A stretch of 11,104 bases of DNA from Flavobacteriales bacterium (GCA_027003085.1 JALWYR010000243.1:1-11104), one strand, 5' to 3'; positions 1 through 6,515 are shown, counted from the first letter of the stretch. The notes: a model not told the origin generated them from the letters alone. Numbers and translations are program-made.

Positions 1-359
1 GCTTCGATCATATCACGAAGGCCTACATCGTGAACACTTAATGCGTTGGGAAAATCGGATGCAAAACGTGGCTTGATGACTTTGATTGTTCCTGCCGGTT
101 GCCCATCCATGGTGGCATCAATCATTATGACGGTTCCATACTCATCGAAAACGGGCATTAGGAAAAACCCTCCTGTTCCTCCGTCCAGCACTTCCAGGTA
201 TGCGGGCAGTTGCATGTTTTCCATTTTTTTGACAATATGCACGCCCACACCTTCATCGCCCATCAGGTAGTTCCCGATGCCCAGTACAAGGATTTTTTGA
301 CTTTTGTCTTCCAATGAATTATCGGCCGAGCAAAGTATGATTTTAGGTTTTTCCGTCAT
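1..359 (-). CDS. hyaD: [NiFe]-hydrogenase maturation protease, HyaD/HybD family (partial, runs off left edge)
   Basis: This endopeptidase would remove the C-terminal peptide of the hydrogenase large subunit once nickel is inserted. The start ATG is at 359-357; 119 complete codons are visible and the C-terminal end lies beyond base 1. The reading frame was derived directly from the reverse complement. Family signatures are present in order: VLGIGNYLMGDEGVGVH (residues 25-41), LDGGTGGF (58-65), an IDA near 80-82, and SVHDVGL (108-114). E36, D81 and H110 match the three nickel-contacting residues known in HybD (E16, D62, H93). The N-terminus is about 20 residues longer than HybD; no Met occurs between residue 1 and residue 33, so a shorter ATG start is not available. 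It follows hyaC after a 56-base gap that contains a strong hairpin, so it is probably in the same operon but may be expressed at a different level. Confidence 0.9.
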   Translation of the reverse strand, partial: MTEKPKIILCSADNSLEDKSQKILVLGIGNYLMGDEGVGVHIVKKMENMQLPAYLEVLDGGTGGFFLMPVFDEYGTVIMIDATMDGQPAGTIKVIKPRFASDFPNALSVHDVGLRDMIE

Positions 360-377
360 TATTATTTTGATTTAAAA

Positions 378-401
378 CAATCCCGGGAAATCCCGGGATT
401 G
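378..401 (-). terminator. Perfect 10-bp hairpin between hyaC and the maturation protease gene
   Basis: Arms CAATCCCGGG (378-387) and CCCGGGATTG (392-401) are exact reverse complements around a 4-base spacer. Read leftward, the stem is followed by TTTTAAATC and then, 18 bases past the stem, by the ATG of the protease gene. The U-run is short, so this may be an intra-operon attenuator, a partial terminator or a 3'-end stabiliser of the hyaABC message rather than a full terminator. Confidence 0.6.
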
Positions 402-415
402 TCGTTTTTGATATT

Positions 416-1177
416 TCAACTCATCATTTCTTCTTCAACGGGCTCCTCCAATATTTTCCTGATTTTTTCTTTCCTTCGCACAAAACTCCGGAAACGTTCC
501 CAACGGGCAAATTTGTAACCGCTTATCATAGAAGAGACTTCACCACGCGCCTCAACAACATCATGATAAATCACAAGGTAAACATGAACGATTATAAACA
601 AGATAATGAGCCACATGGTGGTATGATGTACCAGGCGTGTTCCAAAATCACCCCCTAGCAGCGGAGGTACCCAGGAAAACAATTTCGGAAGCCACCACGA
701 GGCGTTTTGGGAGTAAAGGCCGAAGCCGGTAAGCACCATAACGGCCAACAAGACAAAGAATATCAAGTAGGCCGTGGATGCAACGGGATTATGACCTATG
801 CTAAGTTCATGATAGTAATCTTCCTTTTTCTCGGGCACCAAAAGTATGTCATGCTTAATCACATGACCCAGTTTTTTAGCCTTATTTTTGCCGAAAGGCA
901 AAAAGTTTTTCCATCGGGCATATTTGTTTCCCACAAATCCCCAGTAGATCCTCAAAAGGAAAACAACAAGCAGAACATAGGCCGCTACAAAATGTACATA
1001 CCTGACCGTTCCCATTACGAAAGTTTTGTATGCTTCGTCGTTTTCCATCAATGCCAGCGGGTCTCCGATAAATAATCCTGTTACGACCAAAACCAGGATT
1101 GCGGCTGCATTTAGCCAATGGAAGAGCCTAACGGGAAATTCCCACACATAAACGCGTTTATATAATTTGGTTCCCAT
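416..1177 (-). CDS. hyaC: Hydrogenase di-haem cytochrome b subunit (HyaC/HupC family)
   Basis: This integral membrane subunit anchors the hydrogenase heterodimer and passes electrons from the small subunit to the quinone pool. At 253 aa it is of normal family length. Four hydrophobic segments are visible at about residues 22-43, 58-82, 134-155 and 186-207. Candidate haem-b ligands are H20 (in RLFHWLN), H62 (in RYVHFV), H184/H185 and H198. The IYHDVVEARGEVSSMISGYK stretch near residues 204-223 is the classic end-of-helix-4 signature of the family. The last 30 residues are a charged cytoplasmic tail (RRKEKIRK, then EEPVEEE). It starts 11 bases after the hyaB stop, which implies co-transcription with hyaA and hyaB. 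The leader has no Shine-Dalgarno motif. I am sure of the family; the individual haem ligands are inferred from position. Confidence 0.95.
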   Translation of the reverse strand: MGTKLYKRVYVWEFPVRLFHWLNAAAILVLVVTGLFIGDPLALMENDEAYKTFVMGTVRYVHFVAAYVLLVVFLLRIYWGFVGNKYARWKNFLPFGKNKAKKLGHVIKHDILLVPEKKEDYYHELSIGHNPVASTAYLIFFVLLAVMVLTGFGLYSQNASWWLPKLFSWVPPLLGGDFGTRLVHHTTMWLIILFIIVHVYLVIYHDVVEARGEVSSMISGYKFARWERFRSFVRRKEKIRKILEEPVEEEMMS

Positions 1178-1188
1178 GGGTTCGTGTT

Positions 1189-2916
1189 TTAGATACTACA
1201 AATCGAAATGTTATCCACACTGGTGATGTGCTTGCCATGCTCGTCGTAGAGGTGAACCGAACAGGCTATGCACGGGTCGAACGAGTGAATGGTTCGCAGG
1301 AGTTCCAAAGGTAATTTTTCGTCGGCTACGGGTGTGCCCAATAACGTGGATTCATAGGCCGAACGCTGACCTTTGGGATCCCGCGGCGATGCATTCCATG
1401 TGGAGGGTACCACCTGTTGGTAATTGGCCACTTTACCGTCTTTGATAACAATCCAGTGGGCCAGGCCGCCCCGGGGTGCTTCGGAATACCCTACGCCTTT
1501 GGTTTCTTTGGGCCAGGTCGAAGGGTCCCATTTTTCCATATTAGCCATGCGGGTGTCGCCATTTTTAATGTTTTCGATCAACTTATCGTAAAATTCGAGC
1601 GCCCAATCGGCCGATAACTTGGCACACATGGCCCGGGCCAACGTACGTCCCATGGTGGAATATAAAGCTTCGAAAGGCAGATTCAATTGAGCCAAAGCAC
1701 TGTCCACCAATTCTCGTGTTTTTTGGTCGCCACGGGCGTAATTGATAACGATACGTGCCAAAGGACCCACTTCCACCGGATGATCTTTCCAACGAGGCGT
1801 TTTAATGAAACTGTATTTTTTGGAAACATCCAAATGTTTATAGGGCGGTTTAGGGCCTTCGTAGGCAATATTGGTTTCACCTTCCCACGGGTGTTTGGAT
1901 TTATCGTCGCCGTCGGAATAGTGATACCAGGAATTGTTTACATACTCTTGGATATCTCCGTTTCGATGGTTCACATCATAAACTTTGGAAATATCGCCAT
2001 TGAGCACCACGCCCGATTTGAATTTGAATTTGTTACCGTAGTAGCCTTCTTCGGGATATTCGCCGTAGCTCATGTAGCTGGCAAATCCACGTCCAATACT
2101 AAACCAGTCTTTGTAGAACGAAGCAATGGCCAAAACATCGGCGTAGTAAACTTCATTGACAAACCGGTGGGCATCTTTCAGGAGTCGATGCACATAGGCG
2201 AGTCTTTCGGCATTGAGGCCGCCCACATCATCGGGATTAATGGAACAAGCCATGCCGCCCACCAAAAAGTTAGGATGTGGATTCTTACCACCAAAAATGG
2301 TATGTACTTTAACGATTTCTTTTTGCCATTCGAGGGCTTCCAAATAATGGGCCACGCCAATGAGGTTGACTTCCGGTGGCAACTTCATGGCCGGATGGCC
2401 CCAGTATCCGTTTGCAAAAATTCCCAACTGACCGCTTTCGACAAATTTGGTCAGCCGTTTTTTAAGATCGGCAAAGTATTTGGGTGAAGTTTTGGGCCAA
2501 TTGGAAATACTTTTGGCAATTTCGGATGTTTTTTCGGGGTCGGCTTGAAGTGCACTTACCACGTCTATCCAATCCAATCCGTGCAAGTGGTAAAAATGTA
2601 CCACATGGTCGTGCATATACAGGGTGGCAATCATGAGGTTGCGTACCAATTCGGCATTGGGCGGAACTTTAATTCCCAGGGCATCTTCCACGGCGCGGAC
2701 AGAGGTAACGGCATGAATACTGGTACAAACTCCACAGGTGCGCTGCACAAACGCCCATACATCACGCGGGTCGCGATTGCGTACAATATTTTCAATACCA
2801 CGCACCATGGTACTGGATACATAGGCATCGTCGATTTTTCCATCTTTGACGGTAAATTCGGCACGAAGATGACCTTCGATCCGGGTTATGGGGTCAACAA
2901 CTATTCTTTCTGCCAT
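1189..2916 (-). CDS. hyaB: [NiFe]-hydrogenase large (catalytic) subunit, group 1
   Basis: This subunit carries the NiFe(CN)2CO site that oxidises H2. At 575 aa it is typical for HyaB/HupL. The N-terminal signature DPITRIEGH is at 8-16. The first cysteine pair, RTCGVCTSIH, is at 59-68 (C61 and C64). The second pair, DPCIACSVH, is at 547-555 (C549 and C552). The protease is expected to cut after H555, releasing a 20-residue peptide, which is longer than the 15-residue one I recall for E. coli HyaB and contains an additional cysteine (C573). It has no signal peptide of its own; by family precedent it is carried across the membrane with the Tat-targeted small subunit. It lies between hyaA and hyaC with short gaps (35 and 11 bases). 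The start ATG at 2916 is preceded by an A/T-rich leader and gives the canonical N-terminus MAERIVVDPITRIEGH. Confidence 0.98.
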   Translation of the reverse strand: MAERIVVDPITRIEGHLRAEFTVKDGKIDDAYVSSTMVRGIENIVRNRDPRDVWAFVQRTCGVCTSIHAVTSVRAVEDALGIKVPPNAELVRNLMIATLYMHDHVVHFYHLHGLDWIDVVSALQADPEKTSEIAKSISNWPKTSPKYFADLKKRLTKFVESGQLGIFANGYWGHPAMKLPPEVNLIGVAHYLEALEWQKEIVKVHTIFGGKNPHPNFLVGGMACSINPDDVGGLNAERLAYVHRLLKDAHRFVNEVYYADVLAIASFYKDWFSIGRGFASYMSYGEYPEEGYYGNKFKFKSGVVLNGDISKVYDVNHRNGDIQEYVNNSWYHYSDGDDKSKHPWEGETNIAYEGPKPPYKHLDVSKKYSFIKTPRWKDHPVEVGPLARIVINYARGDQKTRELVDSALAQLNLPFEALYSTMGRTLARAMCAKLSADWALEFYDKLIENIKNGDTRMANMEKWDPSTWPKETKGVGYSEAPRGGLAHWIVIKDGKVANYQQVVPSTWNASPRDPKGQRSAYESTLLGTPVADEKLPLELLRTIHSFDPCIACSVHLYDEHGKHITSVDNISICSI

Positions 2917-2951
2917 AATTGTAGTTTTTTGTGTTAATTAAGATTAATTAT

Positions 2952-4073
2952 CTAATTTTCAATGTCTTGCAGGTTCGCTTGACCGGCTTTACGTCTTTTT
3001 CGCATCTCCTTGCGCTTTGATAAAGCCGCTGCTACGGCATGAACACCTACACCCACTGCCAACGCGCCGGCGGCAACTTTTCCAAGCTTATCGGCATTGG
3101 CTTCAATACCAAAACCGGGCACATTGGTAAGGCGTTCATAAATAGGTCCGTTGTCCCAGAAATTATCTTCACTACAACCGAAGCATCCGTGTCCGGATTG
3201 GATGGGATAACTCACTCCGTTATTCCATTTGATAACGCCACAAGCATTGTAGGTCATAGGTCCTTTACACCCTACCTTATACAGGCAATAGCCTTTTTTG
3301 GCATTGGGGTCATCGAAGGATTCAACAAACAAGCCGGCATCGTAGTAAGCCCGGCGGTAACAACTGTCGTGAACACGCTTCGAATAAAAAGCTTTCGGGC
3401 GGTTCATACTATCGAGCTCGGGCAATTTGCCAAAAGCAAGCACATGAACAATAACACCTGCCATAACTTCCCCAATAGGAGGACATCCGGGCACGCGAAT
3501 GATGGGTTTGTCCTTAATAATCTTATGAATAGGTGTGGCCGTAGTAGGATTGGGCTTAGCCGATTGAACACATCCGTTCGATGCGCAACTGCCCCAAGCA
3601 ATGATGGCTTTGGCCCCTTCGGCGGCTTCTTTCAACTGATCGATGGCTGTGCGTCCGGCAATGCAACAATACACCCCGTCCGAGCCCAAAGGCACCGACC
3701 CCTCCACACATAATATATATTCGCCATGATATTTTTTCATGGTTTCATGCTTAGCGGCTTCGGCTTGCTCACCGGCAGCAACCATAAGCGTTTCGGTGTA
3801 ATCAAGGGAAACCTTATCGAGTATGATGTCCGCTACAATAGGGTGGTCGGAGCGGATAAAGGACTCACTACAACAGGTGCATTCCTGATAATGCTCCCAA
3901 ATAATGGGAACCCGTGGTGTGGTTTCAAGGGCTTTGGCAATCTGACCTATGGCGGAATTTTTTAATCCCAAATACGCTGCCATAAAGGTAACAAACTTCA
4001 TAAAATCGCGTCGCGTGTACCCTTGGTTGATAATCGCTTCGTAATAGGTCTCGCGGGTTGATTGTATGGCCAT
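2952..4073 (-). CDS. hyaA: [NiFe]-hydrogenase small subunit with Tat signal and six-Cys proximal cluster (O2-tolerant type)
   Basis: This electron-transfer subunit relays electrons from the NiFe site to cytochrome b through three Fe-S clusters. I start it at the ATG at 4073 (373 aa), not the upstream ATG at 4124, because the first 17 residues from 4124 are unlike the family and overlap the likely promoter. A Tat motif RRDFMK (21-26) is followed by a hydrophobic stretch. Proximal-cluster cysteines are C65, C67, C68, C163, C168 and C197. Each is exactly 48 above E. coli Hyd-1 mature numbering (17, 19, 20, 115, 120, 149), so the two extra cysteines that build the [4Fe-3S] cluster are present. 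Distal ligands are H235, C238, C263 and C269; medial [3Fe-4S] ligands are C278, C297 and C300, with P290 in place of a fourth Cys. A C-terminal membrane helix (about 333-351) includes H345 and is followed by a basic tail. Confidence 0.97.
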   Translation of the reverse strand: MAIQSTRETYYEAIINQGYTRRDFMKFVTFMAAYLGLKNSAIGQIAKALETTPRVPIIWEHYQECTCCSESFIRSDHPIVADIILDKVSLDYTETLMVAAGEQAEAAKHETMKKYHGEYILCVEGSVPLGSDGVYCCIAGRTAIDQLKEAAEGAKAIIAWGSCASNGCVQSAKPNPTTATPIHKIIKDKPIIRVPGCPPIGEVMAGVIVHVLAFGKLPELDSMNRPKAFYSKRVHDSCYRRAYYDAGLFVESFDDPNAKKGYCLYKVGCKGPMTYNACGVIKWNNGVSYPIQSGHGCFGCSEDNFWDNGPIYERLTNVPGFGIEANADKLGKVAAGALAVGVGVHAVAAALSKRKEMRKRRKAGQANLQDIEN

Positions 4074-4093
4074 AATAATTGATTTTTGTTGGT

Positions 4094-4124
4094 TAAAGTT
4101 AGAAAAAAAATATATATGTAACAA
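4094..4124 (-). promoter_or_regulatory. Likely Bacteroidota-type promoter of the hyaABC operon
   Basis: On the minus strand a TTG (4124-4122) is followed after 20 bases by TAACTTTA (4101-4094), one base off the Bacteroidota -7 consensus TAnnTTTG. The spacing fits the known -33/-7 arrangement. Transcription would start roughly 15 bases before the ATG at 4073, so the alternative ATG at 4124 would not be transcribed. This is a motif match only. Confidence 0.5.
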
Positions 4125-4149
4125 TTATTACTCGACAGTGTATCATTTT

Positions 4150-4169
4150 AATCATATAAAAATATGATT
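4150..4169. promoter_or_regulatory. A/T-rich inverted repeat in the hyaA-hypA divergent region (candidate operator)
   Basis: Arms AATCATAT (4150-4157) and ATATGATT (4162-4169) are exact reverse complements separated by AAAA. The dyad lies upstream of both divergent transcription units, 26 bases beyond the putative hyaA -33 element. The size (two 8-base half sites, 4-base spacer) would suit a dimeric regulator such as a CRP/FNR-like protein, but the half site is not the FNR consensus. A weak hairpin or chance in A/T-rich DNA are alternatives. Confidence 0.35.
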
Positions 4170-4314
4170 TTTGTCATTATTACAATATTTTTTTGATTGA
4201 AAGTATTGAATATTGCTGTTTTAATTAAATTCGGAAGACAAAAATTTATAATTGTTCTAAATAATATTGTATAAAAAAATACCCTTTCCTCACCATTTCT
4301 ATCTTTTTTGTTAT

Positions 4315-4370
4315 TTAATGTAACCAAAATTTCGGATATTTATTAGGATATTTAATATAATTAATGTAAC
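4315..4370 (+). repeat. Direct repeat TTAATGTAAC upstream of hypA
   Basis: The 10-mer TTAATGTAAC occurs exactly at 4315-4324 and again at 4361-4370, start to start 46 bases. The second copy runs into the likely hypA -7 element. A shorter match, ATGTAAC, lies at 4116-4122 next to the hyaA promoter. It could be a regulator site or duplicated promoter DNA; chance is possible in such A/T-rich sequence. Confidence 0.35.
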
Positions 4371-4374
4371 TTTG
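4343..4374 (+). promoter_or_regulatory. Likely Bacteroidota-type promoter of hypABC, very close to the start codon
   Basis: TAACTTTG (4367-4374) matches the -7 consensus TAnnTTTG exactly. A weak -33 element, TTAG (4343-4346), lies 20 bases upstream. The box ends only 4 bases before the hypA ATG at 4379, so transcription would begin at or next to the start codon and the mRNA would be leaderless or almost so. This is a motif match only. Confidence 0.5.
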
Positions 4375-4378
4375 TGTC

Positions 4379-4720
4379 ATGCATGAACTGTCGATTGCCA
4401 TGAGTATCGTTAGTGCGGCGGAGGCCGGTGCAAAGGCCAATAATGCAGTGCGTATCAAAAAAATTTATCTCCAAATCGGGGCCTTGTCGGGTATCGAATT
4501 GGATGCTTTGGATTTTGCTTGGCCGTTGGCTACAAAAAATACCATGCTCGAAACGGCCGAAAAGTTTATCGAAGTCGTCCCCGCCAAAGCCGAGTGCCTC
4601 GAATGCAAAAAAGAATTTGATATACAAAATCCTTTTGATCCTTGTCCGCATTGCGGAAGCTATTTCAAACAATATATTAGGGGGAAGGAGTTGAAAATTA
4701 AATATATCGAAATTGAATAA
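4379..4720 (+). CDS. hypA: Hydrogenase nickel-insertion chaperone HypA
   Basis: HypA is a small metallochaperone that works with the HypB GTPase to load nickel into the hydrogenase large subunit. At 113 aa it has normal length. The N-terminal MHE (M1-H2-E3) supplies the nickel ligand. The zinc-ribbon is seen as C73-x2-C76 and C89-x2-C92 (CPHC). The start must be this ATG, because H2 has to follow the initiator Met. It is the first gene of the rightward hypABC run and is divergent from the hydrogenase structural genes. The likely promoter abuts the start codon. The hypB ATG follows 11 bases after the stop. Confidence 0.97.
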   Translation: MHELSIAMSIVSAAEAGAKANNAVRIKKIYLQIGALSGIELDALDFAWPLATKNTMLETAEKFIEVVPAKAECLECKKEFDIQNPFDPCPHCGSYFKQYIRGKELKIKYIEIE

Positions 4721-4731
4721 AACAAATAATC

Positions 4732-5529
4732 ATGTGTTCAACTTGCGGTTGTAGTCAAACGGATCAAATTACCTACTCCAAACCGGGTGAGAAAATTGAA
4801 GTGGTTCATCTCCACCATGATCATGACCACCATCATCATGGTTCGGGACATCATCACCATGATCATGACCACGGGAACCGTACCATTTTGGAGCTTGAAC
4901 AGGATATCTTGATGCAAAATAATATGATAGCCGAAAGGGTACGCGGTTTTCTGATGGCCAAAAATATTTTTGCCCTGAATTTGGTCAGTTCGCCCGGTTC
5001 GGGTAAAACTTCCCTTTTGGAGCGCACATTAAAGGATTTGAAAAATGAATTGAAATTTTATGTAATCGAAGGCGACCAACAAACCATGCAGGATGCCGAC
5101 CGTATCGATGCAATTGGAATCCCCGTGGTTCAAATCAACACGGGTAAGGCATGCCATTTGGATAGCCAAATGGTTTTTAATGCGTTGGAAAAACTAAATC
5201 CTGATGAAAATTCGGTGCTGATGATCGAAAATGTGGGTAATTTGGTATGTCCTGCCGGATTTTATTTGGGCGAAAATAAACGGGTGGTAATTATCAGTAC
5301 GACCGAGGGCGACGACAAACCGATCAAATACCCCGATATGTTCGAAAGTTCCGATGTTTGTGTAATCAATAAGATTGACTTGCTGCCCTATGTGCCTTTC
5401 GATGTGAATAAAGTGAAAGATTATGCAAGCAGAATAAATCCCAATATGGCGTTTTTCGAACTTTCGGCACTGACAGGTGAAGGAATGGATGCTTGGTATA
5501 TTTGGTTAAAAAACCAATTAAAAAAGTGA
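4732..5529 (+). CDS. hypB: Hydrogenase nickel-incorporation GTPase HypB with N-terminal CxxCGC and His-rich nickel store
   Basis: HypB is a GTPase that drives nickel transfer to the large subunit with HypA. It is 265 aa. The N-terminal CSTCGC (residues 2-7) matches the high-affinity nickel motif CxxCGC known from E. coli HypB. A histidine-rich segment (26-47) has 14 His among 22 residues and probably stores nickel. The GTPase domain follows: P-loop SPGSGKTS at 87-94, then EGDQQTMQDADRI, ENVGNLVCPAGF (which carries the conserved metal-binding Cys) and NKIDLLPY. The hypC ATG follows after 3 bases (ATT), so translation is probably coupled. Having both nickel-binding features in one protein suggests adaptation to scarce or fluctuating nickel, which is my inference. 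Confidence 0.97.
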   Translation: MCSTCGCSQTDQITYSKPGEKIEVVHLHHDHDHHHHGSGHHHHDHDHGNRTILELEQDILMQNNMIAERVRGFLMAKNIFALNLVSSPGSGKTSLLERTLKDLKNELKFYVIEGDQQTMQDADRIDAIGIPVVQINTGKACHLDSQMVFNALEKLNPDENSVLMIENVGNLVCPAGFYLGENKRVVIISTTEGDDKPIKYPDMFESSDVCVINKIDLLPYVPFDVNKVKDYASRINPNMAFFELSALTGEGMDAWYIWLKNQLKK

Positions 5530-5532
5530 ATT

Positions 5533-5805
5533 ATGTGTTTAGCCATACCCGGAAAAATAATCGAAATTGGTGAACAGTTGGACGACCTGTTCCGAATTGC
5601 CAAGGTAAGTTTCGATGGTATCATAAAGGAAGTAAACCTGGCCCTGTTGCCCGAAGCAAAGGTAGGCGATTACGTGCTTGTTCATGTAGGAAGCGCAATA
5701 AGCATCATCGATGAAGCCGAGGCAAAACGAACAATGGAGATTCTTAAACAAATGGGCGAAACCGACGAGTTAAATTACGGACAAAATGAATCCGGCGGGA
5801 CTTAA
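5533..5805 (+). CDS. hypC: Hydrogenase maturation chaperone HypC/HybG family
   Basis: HypC binds HypD while the Fe(CN)2CO unit is built and then the immature large subunit. It is 90 aa. The invariant MCLAIPGKI start is present with C2, the iron-ligating cysteine, and so fixes the start codon. The core GDYVLVHVGSAISIID is family-typical. The C-terminal 15 or so residues (ETDELNYGQNESGGT) are polar and probably flexible. It is the last gene of the run; hypD does not follow, although hypC and hypD are often adjacent. The remaining factors (HypD, HypE, HypF) must therefore be encoded elsewhere, perhaps beyond the left edge. Confidence 0.96.
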   Translation: MCLAIPGKIIEIGEQLDDLFRIAKVSFDGIIKEVNLALLPEAKVGDYVLVHVGSAISIIDEAEAKRTMEILKQMGETDELNYGQNESGGT

Positions 5806-5823
5806 CCGGTATTTGGTTTTTTT
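5804..5823 (+). terminator. Weak possible terminator after hypC
   Basis: A 4-bp stem (AACC 5804-5807, GGTT 5815-5818) leads into seven T residues (5817-5823), starting at the hypC stop. The stem is short, so this is tentative. A second weak hairpin, GTAAAA...TTTTAC, lies shortly after and is also followed by an A/T-rich tract. Confidence 0.25.
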
Positions 5824-6041
5824 AAATTTGTATGTAAAAGTAATCCTTTTTTACGCAAAAAAACTATAAATCGTTAGTTTAGCATTCTAACACATCCGGC
5901 AAATCGTTTGTGATTTGAGTTCCGAACTTGTCATTTTTTCCGGTTGTTTTTTGTCGCTCCGGCAGCCCTGCGGTCTGCCTCCACGGCTCCACAAGCCTGC
6001 GTCTTCCACGGGCCGGCGCCGGGGCCGCACCTTGTCTTGTT

Positions 6042-6082
6042 CCGCGGCTTCGCGAACCGCCTTGCGGCGTTTCGCTTCGCGG
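6042..6082. repeat. Nested foldback structure in the G/C-rich block
   Basis: CCGCG (6042-6046) pairs with CGCGG (6078-6082). Inside, GCGAA (6052-6056) pairs with TTCGC (6071-6075), and CCGC (6057-6060) with GCGG (6064-6067) around a CTT loop, leaving a 3-base bulge. All arms are exact complements. No family is recognised. Confidence 0.45.
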
Positions 6083-6294
6083 CTCCGGGAACCTACGGCT
6101 ATCAAAGGCCTATGTTTTTGGCCACGCCTTGTTTCCCTTCGCAGCTCCGGGAGCCGGCACGCTCTGGCTTCGGCTTCGCGCTTGTCTCCCTTCGCTTGCT
6201 GCGGAACCGCTACGCGTTTCCTTGCTTGTCGCCGGGCCGGCGGTGCCGTCCCGGCTCTTTGCCGGCGAGCCGCCTGCGACGTCTCGCCTTGGCG

Positions 6295-6352
6295 CCGCGG
6301 AGCCCTGCCGCCTCGCTCGGACTTACGGCTCGCTCGGCAGCGGTCTCCGCGG
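6295..6352. repeat. Long two-tier inverted repeat
   Basis: CCGCGGAG (6295-6302) pairs with CTCCGCGG (6345-6352), and inside it CTGCCG (6305-6310) pairs with CGGCAG (6335-6340). The apical part has a direct repeat of CTCGCTCGG (6312-6320 and 6329-6337). On the plus strand the stem is followed within a few bases by ATTCTTTTTG, so it could end rightward transcription about 490 bases after hypC. No known family is assigned. Confidence 0.5.
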
Positions 6353-6363
6353 GCATTCTTTTT

Positions 6364-6388
6364 GTTATTCCCGCAAAGTCGTGAACCC
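6364..6388 (+). repeat. Degenerate REP-like element (decayed copy)
   Basis: Aligned without gaps to the intact element 36 bases downstream, it matches at 19 of 25 positions. The left half is kept (GTTATTCCCGC), but the right arm has changed so that the stem no longer pairs fully. It is probably an older, decayed copy of the same repeat. Confidence 0.5.
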
Positions 6389-6399
6389 GCCCCCCATAT

Positions 6400-6424
6400 G
6401 TCATTCCCGCGAAAGCGGGAATCC
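6400..6424 (+). repeat. REP-like palindromic element, GTCATTCCC...GGGAATCC type
   Basis: ATTCCCGC (6403-6410) and GCGGGAAT (6415-6422) form a perfect 8-bp stem closed by a GAAA tetraloop. The ends GTC and CC complete a motif known from dispersed short repeats in many bacteria, including dRS3-like repeats of Neisseria. A second small hairpin, CCGGG/CCCGG (6423-6427 and 6431-6435), adjoins it. Such elements are usually spread by REP-associated tyrosine transposases; none is encoded here. Confidence 0.7.
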
Positions 6425-6515
6425 GGGCGCCCCGGTTTGCATTCCTTTGTCATTCACACAATGGGACAAACCCGCAGGGCGGTTTCGCCTTCAATGTTTA
6501 AAATAGGCGAACGAT

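Noticed and set aside
1687..2487. 266-aa plus-strand open frame antisense to hyaB
   Set aside because: It is a shadow of the clearly coding large-subunit gene, with no recognisable domain.
4074..4124. Upstream ATG extending hyaA by 17 residues
   Set aside because: The extra residues do not fit a Tat signal N-region and overlap the likely -33/-7 promoter elements.
5887..6453. Long minus-strand open frame (188 aa) across the G/C-rich block
   Set aside because: It is Arg/Ala-rich, has no family signature, overlaps equally long frames on the other strand, and encodes DSRFRGND, the known translation of a REP-like palindrome. Stop codons are simply rare in this G/C-rich DNA.
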